Of a stretch of DNA of 64,000 nucleotides, positions 36,283-44,435 are shown one piece after another. The notes under the pieces were generated by a model that saw nothing but the letters and a program-made list of their open reading frames with translations, was not told the DNA's origin and ran no database searches. Source of the stretch: Tyzzerella sp. An114 (GTDB taxonomy: Bacteria > Bacillota > Clostridia > Lachnospirales > Anaerotignaceae); the NCBI RefSeq assembly GCF_002161055.1, contig NZ_NFLT01000007.1, forward strand, positions 59,400 through 123,399, given 5' to 3'. Position 1 is the stretch's first letter; each line of letters begins with the position of its first letter. A program made the translations under genes and the position numbers.

Positions 36283-37299
36283 ATGGCTACTATAAAAGAT
36301 GTGGCAAAACTTTCGGGAGTATCTGTTTCTACTGTATCCATAATACTTAATGGTCAGGCAAAAGCCAGAAAAATTTCCGAAAAAACACAAAAGAAAGTCC
36401 TCGAGGCAATAAAGGAGCTTAACTATAATCCCAGTGTGTCTGCAAGAAGATTAAGAAGTAGTGATAAAGAAAAATACACTGTGGGTGTCTACTGGGCAAT
36501 AGATTTTACAACAGGATTTCTTGCAAGATTTATAGAAGGTCTCCAGACAGAACTTGTAAAATCAAAACTTCCTGTATCAACAGTGATTTGTCCTTTTGAA
36601 AATAACAGGCTTGAAAATGAAAGTGGACTTAAAAACATGAGTACATACAATGCCGTTATAATAGCCAATACAAATATAAAGGACCAAGAGTTTTTAAATG
36701 AAAATCCTCTGCCTATACCGGCTGTACTTATAAACAGAAATTCTGAAAAATATCACACTATCAGAATTGATAATGTTAAAGCTGGTGAGATAGCTGCAAA
36801 TCATATATTTAGAAAAGGTATAACTGATGTTGGTATGGTTATACAGAAAAATTCATTTTATGGTATGCAAGAGAGGGGAAAGAGTTTTTATAATTTCTTT
36901 CAGCGTAAAGGTTTTAAAATACCTGATGAACTTATAGTGAGTGTTAAAAATTCCGTTTTGGGTGGAACAGAAGCAGGAGAATATTTTTTTAGAAAGGGTA
37001 GAATACCAAGGGCGGTTTTTGTTGATTCTGATGTTATGGCTCAAGGTCTTATACATTTCTTTAATAAAAATGGTGTAAATGTTCCTGAGGATTGCGAAGT
37101 TATATCTGTTGGAATAGGTCCTTCTGAAATTTCAAAATATTTTATGCCTTCAATAACTGTTGTTGATATGCCTCTTGAGAAAATGGCTTCTGAATGTATA
37201 AAACTTATTTCTGAAATACTTGAGCATAATATAGATGAGAAAAAGCATATACTTCTTGATACAGAGCTTGTTATAAGAGAGTCTTCTCCTCTTTTATAA
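36283..37299 (+). CDS. LacI-family transcriptional regulator
   Basis: 338 residues; ATG at 36283 after AGAGGTGAG. N-terminal LacI helix-turn-helix and hinge: MATIKDVAKLSGVSVSTVSIILNGQ and ELNYNPSVSARRLRS (the YxPxxxAR(x)LR hinge). The rest is a periplasmic-binding-like sensor with IDNVKAGEIAANHIF near residue 170 and PSITVVDMPLEKMASECIKL near 292, which normally binds a sugar. No sugar operon is next to it: ychF converges downstream and lepB diverges upstream, so the target genes and inducer cannot be read here. Confidence 0.92.
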   Translation: MATIKDVAKLSGVSVSTVSIILNGQAKARKISEKTQKKVLEAIKELNYNPSVSARRLRSSDKEKYTVGVYWAIDFTTGFLARFIEGLQTELVKSKLPVSTVICPFENNRLENESGLKNMSTYNAVIIANTNIKDQEFLNENPLPIPAVLINRNSEKYHTIRIDNVKAGEIAANHIFRKGITDVGMVIQKNSFYGMQERGKSFYNFFQRKGFKIPDELIVSVKNSVLGGTEAGEYFFRKGRIPRAVFVDSDVMAQGLIHFFNKNGVNVPEDCEVISVGIGPSEISKYFMPSITVVDMPLEKMASECIKLISEILEHNIDEKKHILLDTELVIRESSPLL

Positions 37300-37313
37300 T
37301 TTTATTTTTAAAA

Positions 37314-37349
37314 TAAAAAATCACAGTATCAAAAATACTGTGATTTTTT
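37314..37349. terminator. Bidirectional terminator between the lacI-type gene and ychF
   Basis: AAATCACAGTAT-CAAAA-ATACTGTGATTT with flanking A/T runs, between convergent genes. Confidence 0.9.
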
Positions 37350-37352
37350 TTA

Positions 37353-38450
37353 TTATACATTAAATCTAAAGAGTATAACATCTCCGTCTTTTACAACGTA
37401 TTCTTTTCCTTCAGAACGAACAAGCCCCTGTTCTCTTGCAAGGTTGTATGAGCCTAAACGAATAAGGTCATCATATGCAACAACTTCAGCACGAATAAAT
37501 CCTCTTTCAAAGTCAGAGTGTATTTTTCCGGCAGCCTGTGGAGCTTTTGTTCCAACAGTAATTGTCCATGCTCTTGTCTCATCAGGACCACTTGTAAGAT
37601 AACTTATAAGACCTAAAAGTTTGTAGCTTGCTGCTATAAGTCTATCAAGACCGCTTGATGATACTCCAAGTTCTGCAAGAAATTCTTTTTTGTCTTCTTC
37701 ATCAAGGTCAGATATTTCTTCTTCGATTTTTGCACAAAGTACAAATACTTCTGAACCTTCCTCTTTTGCAAACTCACGAACTCTTTTTACAAATTCGTTT
37801 GATGCTCCATCATCTGCAAGGTCATCTTCTGTAACGTTTGCAGCATAGAGTACAGGCTTTCTTGTAAGAAGTGTGAGACTGTCAACAAAAGCTTTGTCAT
37901 CTGGGTCATCATACTCAATAGCACGAGCACATTTTCCAGCTTCAAGAGTTTCTTTTAATTCTTCGAGAATGTCAAGCTCTTTCTGTAATGATTTATCAGC
38001 TTTTGCCATTTTTGCTGTCTTTGCTATTCTTCTTTCAATTATTTCTATGTCAGAGAATATAAGCTCAAGATTTATTGTCTCAATATCTCTTATTGGGTCA
38101 ACGCTTCCATCTACATGAACTACGTTTGAGTCCTCAAAACATCTAACAACGTGAACTATTGCGTCTACTTCACGTATATGGGATAAGAATTTGTTTCCAA
38201 GTCCTTCACCTTTACTTGCTCCCTTTACAAGACCTGCAATGTCAACAAACTCTATTACAGCTGGTGTTGTTTTTGCAGAATTGTAAAGCTCTGTGAGTTT
38301 TGTAAGTCTTTCATCAGGTACAGTAACTATACCTACATTTGGGTCTATTGTACAGAAGGGATAGTTTGCAGCTTCTGCCTTTCCTAAAGTCATTGAATTG
38401 AATAATGTACTTTTTCCCACATTGGGAAGTCCTACAATACCGAGTTTCAT
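37353..38450 (-). CDS. ychF: Redox-regulated ATPase YchF (Obg family)
   Basis: 365 residues on the minus strand; ATG at 38450 with AAAGGAAG. P-loop GLPNVGKSTLFNSMT near residue 6, then the family's TIDPNVGIV and VDIAGLVKGASKGEGLGNKFLSHIREVDAIVHVVR. The G4 position has NVTEDD in place of NKxD, which makes YchF prefer ATP over GTP. C-terminal TGS-like domain with KIHSDFERGFIRAEVV and EYVVKDGDVILFRFNV. Associates with ribosomes and is linked to stress responses in E. coli. Confidence 0.96.
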   Translation of the reverse strand: MKLGIVGLPNVGKSTLFNSMTLGKAEAANYPFCTIDPNVGIVTVPDERLTKLTELYNSAKTTPAVIEFVDIAGLVKGASKGEGLGNKFLSHIREVDAIVHVVRCFEDSNVVHVDGSVDPIRDIETINLELIFSDIEIIERRIAKTAKMAKADKSLQKELDILEELKETLEAGKCARAIEYDDPDDKAFVDSLTLLTRKPVLYAANVTEDDLADDGASNEFVKRVREFAKEEGSEVFVLCAKIEEEISDLDEEDKKEFLAELGVSSSGLDRLIAASYKLLGLISYLTSGPDETRAWTITVGTKAPQAAGKIHSDFERGFIRAEVVAYDDLIRLGSYNLAREQGLVRSEGKEYVVKDGDVILFRFNV

Positions 38451-38573
38451 ATATTTATTTCTTCCTTTCGAGTATAATAAAATTATCTTTTGATATTATA
38501 CTTTATAGAGGTTTATTTATCAATAATATAAAACTTTCATATGCATAAAAAAATATATTGTTTCAAGGTAATA

Positions 38574-38612
38574 ATTAGACAAAGTGAAGATTGTTTTTTA
38601 TTAGACAATGTG
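38574..38612 (+). promoter_or_regulatory. Two direct repeats at the flavodiiron promoter
   Basis: ATTAGACAAAGTG (38574-38586) and ATTAGACAATGTG (38600-38612), 12 of 13 bases equal, start 26 bases apart. The second lies between the -35 and -10 elements and the first just upstream of the -35. Looks like a repressor site. Confidence 0.6.
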
Positions 38613-38619
38613 GTATAAT
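38591..38619 (+). promoter_or_regulatory. Promoter of the flavodiiron fusion gene
   Basis: TTGTTT, 17-bp spacer, perfect TATAAT at 38614-38619. Confidence 0.65.
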
Positions 38620-38689
38620 TAAGACAAAAATAGTCGAGTTAATTTTTTGTTAAATATATATTATTATTTATTAAAGGAGATGTTATTTA

Positions 38690-41215
38690 ATGCAGACATT
38701 GGAACTTAAAAAAGGTCTTTATTGGACAGGCGTTCTTGACCCTAACCTTAGAGTCTTTGACATTGTAATGGAGACAGAGTTCGGTACAACATATAATTCA
38801 TATATACTCAAAGGCAGTGAAAAAACAGCACTTTTTGAAACTGCAAAACTTAAATTTTTTGATGAATATATTGAGGCTTTAAAATCAATAGTTGATATTA
38901 AAGATATTGATTATATTGTAATGAACCATACAGAGCCTGACCATGCGGGAAGTATTGAAAAACTTATTGAATTAAATCCTAATATTAAAGTTGTTGGAAC
39001 AGCTTGTGCAATAGGATTTTTAAAAGAGATTGTAAACAGAGATTTTTACAGCATAACTGTTAAAGAGAACGATACTCTTTCTTTAGGTGATAAGACACTT
39101 CATTTTATGGTTCTTCCAAACCTTCACTGGCCAGATTCAATGTATACTTATGTTGAAGAAGACAAAACTCTCTTTACTTGTGACTCTTTTGGTTCCCATT
39201 ACAGCTTTGATGGAATTCTTTTAAGTAAAGTTACAGACAATGAAGGTTATATGAGAGCTGCTAAATATTATTTTGATAATATTATAGGACCATTTAAGCC
39301 TTTTATGGTTAAAGCATTAAATAGAATAAAAGACCTTGATGTAGAAATGATTTGTGTAGGACATGGCCCTGTTGTTGATTGCAGAATTGATGAGCTTAAA
39401 GAAACATATAAAAATTGGTGTACAGTTGTAAATCCAAACAAAAAGAAAACTGTTGTTATGCCTTATGTTAGTGCTTATGGATATACAAAAGAACTTGGTG
39501 AAGAAATTGCAAGAGGTATAAGAGATAGTGGTGACATTGATGTAAAGGCTTATGATATGGTTACAGCTGATGTTTCTGAGGTTTTAACAGAACTTGGATA
39601 TGCTGATGGTATACTTCTTGGTTCTCCTACTATTGTTGGAGCTGCATTAAAACCTATTTGGGACCTTACAACATCAATATTTGGTGTAACTCATGGTGGA
39701 AAAGTTGCTTCTGCTTTTGGTAGCTACGGCTGGAGTGGTGAGGCTGTTCCACATCTTCTTGAAAGACTTAAACAGCTTAAAATGAAAGTTGTTGATGGAT
39801 TTAAAGTAAGATTTAAACCTAGTGAGACAAATCTTCAGGACGCTTATGAATATGGATATAACTTTGGTTGTATTGTATTAAAGAAAGAAAATCCAAGAAA
39901 AGCAGGAAGAAGACAGCTTGTTAAATGTGTTGTTTGTGGTGCTATATTTGACTCATCAAAAGATATATGCCCAGTTTGTGGTGTAGGTAGAGATAACTTT
40001 ATTGAGGTTGATGCTGATGAAGTAACATACTCAAATGATACTAATGAAAAATTCCTTATACTTGGAAATGGTATTGCAGGACTTTCAGCAGCAGAGGCTA
40101 TAAGGGCAAGAAATAAAACTTGTTCAATTGTTATGGTTACAAATGAAGAACATCTCACATACAACAGACCTATGCTCACAAAATCATTACTTGCTGGATT
40201 TACAGCAGAGCAGATTGCTGTTTACGATGAAAAATGGTATGAAGAAAATAATATATATGTTGTAACAGGAAAGACTGTTGAAAAAATTGATACAGAAAAT
40301 AAAGAAGTTATAGCAAATGACAACTTTGTTCTTAAATATGACAAACTTGTATATGCTATGGGTGCAGAGTGCTTTGTTCCTCCAATAAAAGGTGCTGAAA
40401 AGAAAAATGTAGTATCTATAAGAAGATTAAGTGATACTGATAAAGTGAGAGCTATTCTTAAAGATGTTAAAAATATTGCTGTTATTGGTGGTGGTGTTTT
40501 AGGTCTTGAGGCTGCTTGGGAGTTAAGCAAATCAAAAGCTCATGTTACAGTTATAGAGATTGCTAATAGAATTATGCCAAGACAGCTTGATGAAAAAGCT
40601 TCTGAAATTCTTTTGGGCAAGATTAAAAAAGCAGGAATTGATGTAAGACTTGGAGTTTCTGTTGAAGATATTGAAGGTGAAGATTTTGCAACAGGTGTAA
40701 AACTTACTGATGGTGAAATCATTGACGCTGAACTTGTTATTATATCAAGTGGTGTAAGAGCGAATATTGCCCTTGCTAAAGATGCAGGAATTGAAACAGA
40801 TAGAGCTATTGTTGTTGATAGTAACATGAGAACAAATATTGAAGATGTTTATGCTTGTGGTGACTGTGCACAGCTTGATGGTATAAATTATGCTGTATGG
40901 GCTGAGGCTCTTGAAATGGGAAAAGTTGCTGGAACTTGTGCTTGTGGTGATGAGGCTGAATATGAAAATATTACTCCTTCTTTAGCATTTAATGGTATGA
41001 ATACATCTGTATTCTCTATTGGTGATAACGGTTCAAATCCTAAACTTAGATATAAAACAGCTGAGTTTAATGATACTGCAAAGGGAACTTATGAGAAATA
41101 CTATTTCTTAAATAATCGTCTCTGTGGTGGAATTCTTATAGGAGATACAAAAACTCTTGTTAAACTTACAGAAGCTGTTTCAAAAGGTATGAGTTTTGGA
41201 GAATTTTTTAAATAA
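38690..41215 (+). CDS. fdpF: Class F flavodiiron protein (FDP-rubredoxin-reductase fusion)
   Basis: 841 residues; ATG with AAGGAGATG. Four parts in one chain: a metallo-beta-lactamase-like diiron domain (about 1-250) with ligands H80-x-E82-x-D84-H85, a further His in LPNLHWPDSM and Asp in FTCDSFGSH, and His in VGHGPV; a flavodoxin domain (about 255-395) with PYVSAYGYTKELGEEIARG and LGSPTIVG; a rubredoxin (about 410-450) with CVVCG and CPVCG; and an FAD/NAD(P)H reductase (about 455-841) with LGNGIAGLSAAEAI, VIGGGVLGLEAAWEL and VYACGDCAQ. It can take electrons from NAD(P)H to reduce oxygen or nitric oxide to protect anaerobes. All four modules look intact. Monocistronic with a repeat-bearing promoter. 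Confidence 0.93.
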   Translation: MQTLELKKGLYWTGVLDPNLRVFDIVMETEFGTTYNSYILKGSEKTALFETAKLKFFDEYIEALKSIVDIKDIDYIVMNHTEPDHAGSIEKLIELNPNIKVVGTACAIGFLKEIVNRDFYSITVKENDTLSLGDKTLHFMVLPNLHWPDSMYTYVEEDKTLFTCDSFGSHYSFDGILLSKVTDNEGYMRAAKYYFDNIIGPFKPFMVKALNRIKDLDVEMICVGHGPVVDCRIDELKETYKNWCTVVNPNKKKTVVMPYVSAYGYTKELGEEIARGIRDSGDIDVKAYDMVTADVSEVLTELGYADGILLGSPTIVGAALKPIWDLTTSIFGVTHGGKVASAFGSYGWSGEAVPHLLERLKQLKMKVVDGFKVRFKPSETNLQDAYEYGYNFGCIVLKKENPRKAGRRQLVKCVVCGAIFDSSKDICPVCGVGRDNFIEVDADEVTYSNDTNEKFLILGNGIAGLSAAEAIRARNKTCSIVMVTNEEHLTYNRPMLTKSLLAGFTAEQIAVYDEKWYEENNIYVVTGKTVEKIDTENKEVIANDNFVLKYDKLVYAMGAECFVPPIKGAEKKNVVSIRRLSDTDKVRAILKDVKNIAVIGGGVLGLEAAWELSKSKAHVTVIEIANRIMPRQLDEKASEILLGKIKKAGIDVRLGVSVEDIEGEDFATGVKLTDGEIIDAELVIISSGVRANIALAKDAGIETDRAIVVDSNMRTNIEDVYACGDCAQLDGINYAVWAEALEMGKVAGTCACGDEAEYENITPSLAFNGMNTSVFSIGDNGSNPKLRYKTAEFNDTAKGTYEKYYFLNNRLCGGILIGDTKTLVKLTEAVSKGMSFGEFFK

Positions 41216-41227
41216 TATAATAATAAC

Positions 41228-41257
41228 AAAAGACGCCTTGTTTTAAGGTGTCTTTTT
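41228..41257 (+). terminator. Terminator of fdpF
   Basis: AAAGACGCCTT-GTTTT-AAGGTGTCTTT plus Ts (one G-T pair). Confidence 0.85.
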
Positions 41258-41340
41258 GTTTATTTAATATTGTTTTTGTATGAAAAAATTTTATACAAAA
41301 ATTTCTACAATTGATTTTTAATGTAATATTGTTGATATTG

Positions 41341-41369
41341 TTGATTTTTTTCTGTAAAGGTTGTAAAAT
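41341..41369 (+). promoter_or_regulatory. Promoter of ptsH
   Basis: TTGATT, 17-bp spacer, TAAAAT. Confidence 0.6.
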
Positions 41370-41440
41370 TATTAATACGGATATAAATTTTTGGGTGTAG
41401 TGTCCGTAAATTAAAAATAATGTTAAGGAGAGGGTAAAAA

Positions 41441-41701
41441 ATGGTATCAGACAAAGTAGTTATCACAAATCCAACAGGAATTCATGCACGTCCTGCATCA
41501 AATCTTTTAAATTTTGCTAAAAAATTCAAATGTACAGTAACTCTTAAAGCAGGAGATAAAACTGCTAACTGTGCAAGCATCATAAGCCTTCTTGCTCTTG
41601 GTGCAAAAACAGGTACAGAAATCGAAGTAATCTGTGACGGTGAAGAAGAAGCTGTTGCATTACCAGAAATCGTTAATTTCATTAAAGAACTTAAAGACTG
41701 A
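41441..41701 (+). CDS. ptsH: Phosphocarrier protein HPr
   Basis: 86 residues; ATG with AAGGAGAGGG. GIHARPASN contains the phospho-accepting His15, and Ser46 in NCASIISLLALGA matches the HPr kinase/phosphatase target site of Firmicutes. So it should serve both sugar phosphotransfer and CcpA-type catabolite control. It is monocistronic: ptsI is not adjacent. The only PTS-like membrane component in the window is the PfoR/EIIC-type protein at 49.3 kb. Confidence 0.96.
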   Translation: MVSDKVVITNPTGIHARPASNLLNFAKKFKCTVTLKAGDKTANCASIISLLALGAKTGTEIEVICDGEEEAVALPEIVNFIKELKD

Positions 41702-41713
41702 TTTTTAATGTTT

Positions 41714-41745
41714 AAAAAGTGCGGAAAATATTCCGCACTTTTTTA
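41714..41745. terminator. Bidirectional terminator after ptsH
   Basis: AAAAAGTGCGGAA/TTCCGCACTTTTT stem; lies between ptsH and a minus-strand small gene whose stop codon overlaps it. Confidence 0.9.
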
Positions 41746-41919
41746 TTTTGATAATTTAAGAGCTGTTATTATTGATGTTAAAAATGAAGCCATAGTTATT
41801 ATAATTCCTATAAGTAAAAGTTTTTCTTGTTGTTGTTTTGTTATATATATTCCTCTTTGAGGGTTTGCTGAAATTTCTTTTTGTGCCACTCTGTAATGTT
41901 TTCTTGTGTTTTCATACAT
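41743..41919 (-). CDS. Small single-span membrane protein, 58 residues
   Basis: Minus strand; ATG at 41919 with a full AAGGAGG ribosome binding site, TAA at 41743. The first 30 residues are polar and basic (MYENTRKHYRVAQKEIS...), then a membrane segment (about residues 34-52, LLLIGIIITMASFLTSI) and a short lysine end. This resembles the C-terminal part of FtsL/septum-type or spore-associated mini-proteins only in topology; I recognise no family. It is divergent from the YhcN-like lipoprotein gene, and the two start codons are 110 bases apart, so they may share a regulatory region. The strong ribosome binding site and terminator overlap argue that it is a real gene. Confidence 0.7.
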   Translation of the reverse strand: MYENTRKHYRVAQKEISANPQRGIYITKQQQEKLLLIGIIITMASFLTSIITALKLSK

Positions 41920-42029
41920 AATTTTTTCCTCCTTATATTTTTATATTATTATTATAACCTTCTGTTTAATTTTTTACAGCTATAAAACTATGGCAATGAG
42001 TAATAATAATATTAAAAGGAGGTCGTATT

Positions 42030-42413
42030 ATGTCAAAAAAATTTATATATGTATTTATTGGACTTATTGGCTTTGCTTTTTTGGCTACTGGTTGTAATAA
42101 TTATACTGAAAGTGAAAATAATAGTATTATAACAATGGGAAGAAGTCCAAAAGAAAAACTTGAAATAAGTGACCTAGAAAGAGAAAATAATATTAAAAAG
42201 GCTGTTTGTTGTATAGAAAGTGTTGAAAATGTTTGGGTTATTGCTTCAGGGGATAATATTGTTATAGGTATTGAAACTTATGAACAAAATGATGATAATA
42301 TTCAAAGAATAAAATTTGAAGCAAAAGATAAGGCAGAAAGTGTTGATAAATGGGCTGATAATGTTTCTGTTACAACAAATCCAAATATAGTTGAAATGAT
42401 TAAAAACGTATAA
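42030..42413 (+). CDS. YhcN/YlaJ-like sporulation lipoprotein
   Basis: 127 residues; ATG with AAAGGAGGT. Lipoprotein signal peptide with lipobox LATGC (Cys22). The rest has the YhcN/YlaJ pattern: a V-x-x-I-x-x-V-x-N-V-W-V-I-A-S-G-D-N core followed by a helical stretch (IQRIKFEAKDKAESVDKWADN) and a VSVTTNPNIVEMI ending. Members sit in the inner spore membrane or affect germination in Bacillus. It is short relative to B. subtilis YhcN. Assignment rests on overall pattern, so it is moderate. Confidence 0.7.
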   Translation: MSKKFIYVFIGLIGFAFLATGCNNYTESENNSIITMGRSPKEKLEISDLERENNIKKAVCCIESVENVWVIASGDNIVIGIETYEQNDDNIQRIKFEAKDKAESVDKWADNVSVTTNPNIVEMIKNV

Positions 42414-42447
42414 AAAACCGTGTTATATAACACGGTTTAATTTTTTT
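42414..42447. terminator. Bidirectional terminator after the lipoprotein gene
   Basis: AAACCGTGTTATATAACACGGTTT, a nearly uninterrupted palindrome, then AATTTTTTT. Confidence 0.9.
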
Positions 42448-42688
42448 AGTCTATATTTATTTTTCTGTTACAACGAGGGCATATAGTGTTATCTTCAAGT
42501 TTAAGTTTCATAGGTATAGGCTTTCCACAATGAGGGCATACAAAGCCTTTCATAAGGCATACAGCACCAAATACTGTAAGTATACAGGCAAGTATTAAAT
42601 TTCCTGTAAAAAGTATGTGATAACATCCAAGCATTATAAATATTATTGATACAAATTTTATTATGTTAAGTTTTGTTGTATTATTCAT
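42446..42688 (-). CDS. Small membrane protein with C-terminal zinc ribbon
   Basis: 80 residues on the minus strand; ATG with GGAG eight bases upstream. Two membrane segments (about 11-27 and 30-47) are followed by a cytoplasmic zinc ribbon with CPHCGKPIP and CPRCNRKI (two CxxC pairs, about residues 51-74). The function is unknown; such ribbons usually serve protein or nucleic-acid contacts. It lies 16 bases after the pdp stop codon on the same strand, so it is probably the second gene of that transcript. Confidence 0.72.
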   Translation of the reverse strand: MNNTTKLNIIKFVSIIFIMLGCYHILFTGNLILACILTVFGAVCLMKGFVCPHCGKPIPMKLKLEDNTICPRCNRKINID

Positions 42689-42704
42689 TTTTATTACTCC
42701 TATT

Positions 42705-44009
42705 TTATATTATTGTGTCAAGTATGAGAGGAGGTATTTCTTTTTTGTCTTTTTCTATTTTTATTGCCTTTTTAATAAACTCTCCTGCTGATACACATTT
42801 CTCCTCTGATGAGCTGTATATTAAAGCAATAGTTTCTCCTTTTTCAACTTTATCTCCTATACGCTTTTTCATTATTATTCCAGCACCATAATCAAGTTCT
42901 TGCTCTTTGTAACTTCTTCCTGCTCCCGTTTCAAGACTGGCTCTGCCTATTAAAGCTGTGTTTGTCTCTGTAATATATCCTGAATATTCTGATATAACTT
43001 TATATTCATGTTCACAGTGAGGAAGTAAAGAGTAATCATCAATTATATTAGGATTTCCATCTTGTTGTATTATCATTTCTCTGAATTTTTCAAGACCTTT
43101 TTTATTTTCAATATTTTCTTTAAGTATTTTTATTGCTGTATCTTCCTTATCTGTTATATTTGCAAGTATAAGCATATGAGCACCTAATTTTAATGTCACA
43201 TCAAGAAGGTCTCCTTTTACATTTCCTTTTAAAACTTCAATAGCTTCTATAACTTCAAGAGAGTTTCCTATATAGTTTCCTAAAGGTTGTGACATACTTG
43301 TTATAATTGCCCTTACATTTCTTCCAGAATTTTTTCCAATTGATACCATTATATTGGCAAGTTTTTTTGCAGAGTCAATGTCTTTCATAAAAGCACCACT
43401 TCCACATTTTACGTCAAGAACAATAGCATCAGCACCGGCAGCTATTTTTTTTGACATTATACTTGATGCTATGAGAGGGAGACTTTCAACCGTGCCTGTA
43501 ACATCTCTAAGCTCATAAAGTTTTTTGTCAGCTGGTGTAAGTTCATTGTTTTGACTCATAAGAACTATGTTTGTTTTTTTCGCATATTCTGTGGCGTGGT
43601 TTTCGTCTATATCAACATTAAATCCTGGTATAGAGTTCAATTTGTCTTGAGTTCCTCCTGAAAATCCTAAACCTTTTCCGCTCATTTTTACTATTGGTAA
43701 ACCAACAGAGGCTGTTAAAGGTGCAAGTATTAAAGTTGTTGTATCTGCTACACCTCCTGTGGAGTGTTTATCAACCTTTATACCCTTTATTTCTGAAAGG
43801 TCGAATATTTTTCCAGAGTGTGCCATGGCAATAGTCAAAAGGGCTGTTTCATCGTCGTCAAGACCTCTAAAATATATTGCCATAAGCATTGCTGATGTTT
43901 GATAGTCAGGAATAGTTCCATCTGTAACACCTTTTACAAAAAAATCAATTTCTTCTTTTGAGAGTTTCATTCCATCACGTTTTTTTATAATTAAATCAAG
44001 TATTTTCAT
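42705..44009 (-). CDS. pdp: Pyrimidine-nucleoside phosphorylase
   Basis: 434 residues on the minus strand; the ATG at 44009 lies about seven bases after a GGGAG ribosome binding site. It splits uridine, thymidine or deoxyuridine to free base and (deoxy)ribose 1-phosphate. Signature motifs: DGMKLSKEEIDFFVKGVTDG near residue 13, MAMAHSGKI, VDKHSTGGVADTTTLILAP near 80, the family motif MSGKGLGFSGGTQDKLNSIPG near 110, and the C-terminal domain with GRASLETGAGR and KRIGDKVEKGE. The activation-loop residues K-x-S-T-G are intact. Neighbours do not include deoC or cdd. Confidence 0.95.
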   Translation of the reverse strand: MKILDLIIKKRDGMKLSKEEIDFFVKGVTDGTIPDYQTSAMLMAIYFRGLDDDETALLTIAMAHSGKIFDLSEIKGIKVDKHSTGGVADTTTLILAPLTASVGLPIVKMSGKGLGFSGGTQDKLNSIPGFNVDIDENHATEYAKKTNIVLMSQNNELTPADKKLYELRDVTGTVESLPLIASSIMSKKIAAGADAIVLDVKCGSGAFMKDIDSAKKLANIMVSIGKNSGRNVRAIITSMSQPLGNYIGNSLEVIEAIEVLKGNVKGDLLDVTLKLGAHMLILANITDKEDTAIKILKENIENKKGLEKFREMIIQQDGNPNIIDDYSLLPHCEHEYKVISEYSGYITETNTALIGRASLETGAGRSYKEQELDYGAGIIMKKRIGDKVEKGETIALIYSSSEEKCVSAGEFIKKAIKIEKDKKEIPPLILDTII

Positions 44010-44053
44010 AAAATCACTCCCTTTAGTTTTTATGTTTATTTATAGTATAACAT

Positions 44054-44082
44054 AAAAAAACGACGGATATGTTTTCCGTCGT
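44054..44082 (-). terminator. Terminator downstream of the frame-disrupted gene
   Basis: ACGACGGA/TCCGTCGT stem with seven Ts on the minus strand. It lies between the small gene ending at 44175 and pdp. Confidence 0.8.
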
Positions 44083-44097
44083 AAAAAAAGGAGGGGT

Positions 44098-44154
44098 ATG
44101 TTTTTTTGCAGATGCTATCTGCTGTTTATTACAATAATCATCTATATAAAATAA
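44098..44154 (+). CDS. Possible 18-residue hydrophobic micro-ORF
   Basis: ATG at 44098, stop at 44152-44154, encoding MFFCRCYLLFITIIIYIK. An AAAGGAGGGG sequence precedes it, but the spacing is only about 3 bases. Inside is a GCAGAT/ATCTGC hairpin. A membrane-type micropeptide is conceivable; chance in AT-rich sequence is equally so. Confidence 0.2.
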   Translation: MFFCRCYLLFITIIIYIK

Positions 44155-44174
44155 ACTTTTTCTGTATAAAAAGC

Positions 44175-44424
44175 TTATTTGCCGGATTTAAAGAGGGAGA
44201 AAATAGTTTCTCCCGTATCAACAGCATCTGTGCTGTTTTTCAAAAATATGTATAAAGCTATTGATGAAATAATTGAAAATATTAAAATTTTCAAAATTGA
44301 GTTTTTTTTTACCGTCTGTGTTTTCTGAAGGGGTTTCAGTTTTATTCATATCTATTATTTCACCGTTTGCTATATCAAGTATTCCTGTTTTTTTATTGTA
44401 AGTAACGTTTCCTCTTTTAATCAT
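44175..44424 (-). pseudogene. Small membrane protein gene disrupted (or slipped) at a 9-A run
   Basis: ATG at 44424 with GGTGAT upstream. The first 41 codons (MIKRGNVTYNKKTGIL...) are in one frame to a run of nine As (Ts at 44302-44310 on the plus strand). In that frame the protein ends in Phe/Asn-rich sequence at 44218. With one A fewer the frame continues as NSILKILIFSIISSIALYIF, a typical membrane segment, followed by a polar end and TAA at 44175, just before a terminator. So the likely original product is about 83 residues, with a cytoplasmic N-terminus and one membrane span. Either the gene is broken, the base count is a sequencing error, or polymerase slippage produces the full protein. 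Family unknown. Confidence 0.6.
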
Positions 44425-44435
44425 ATATATCACCA

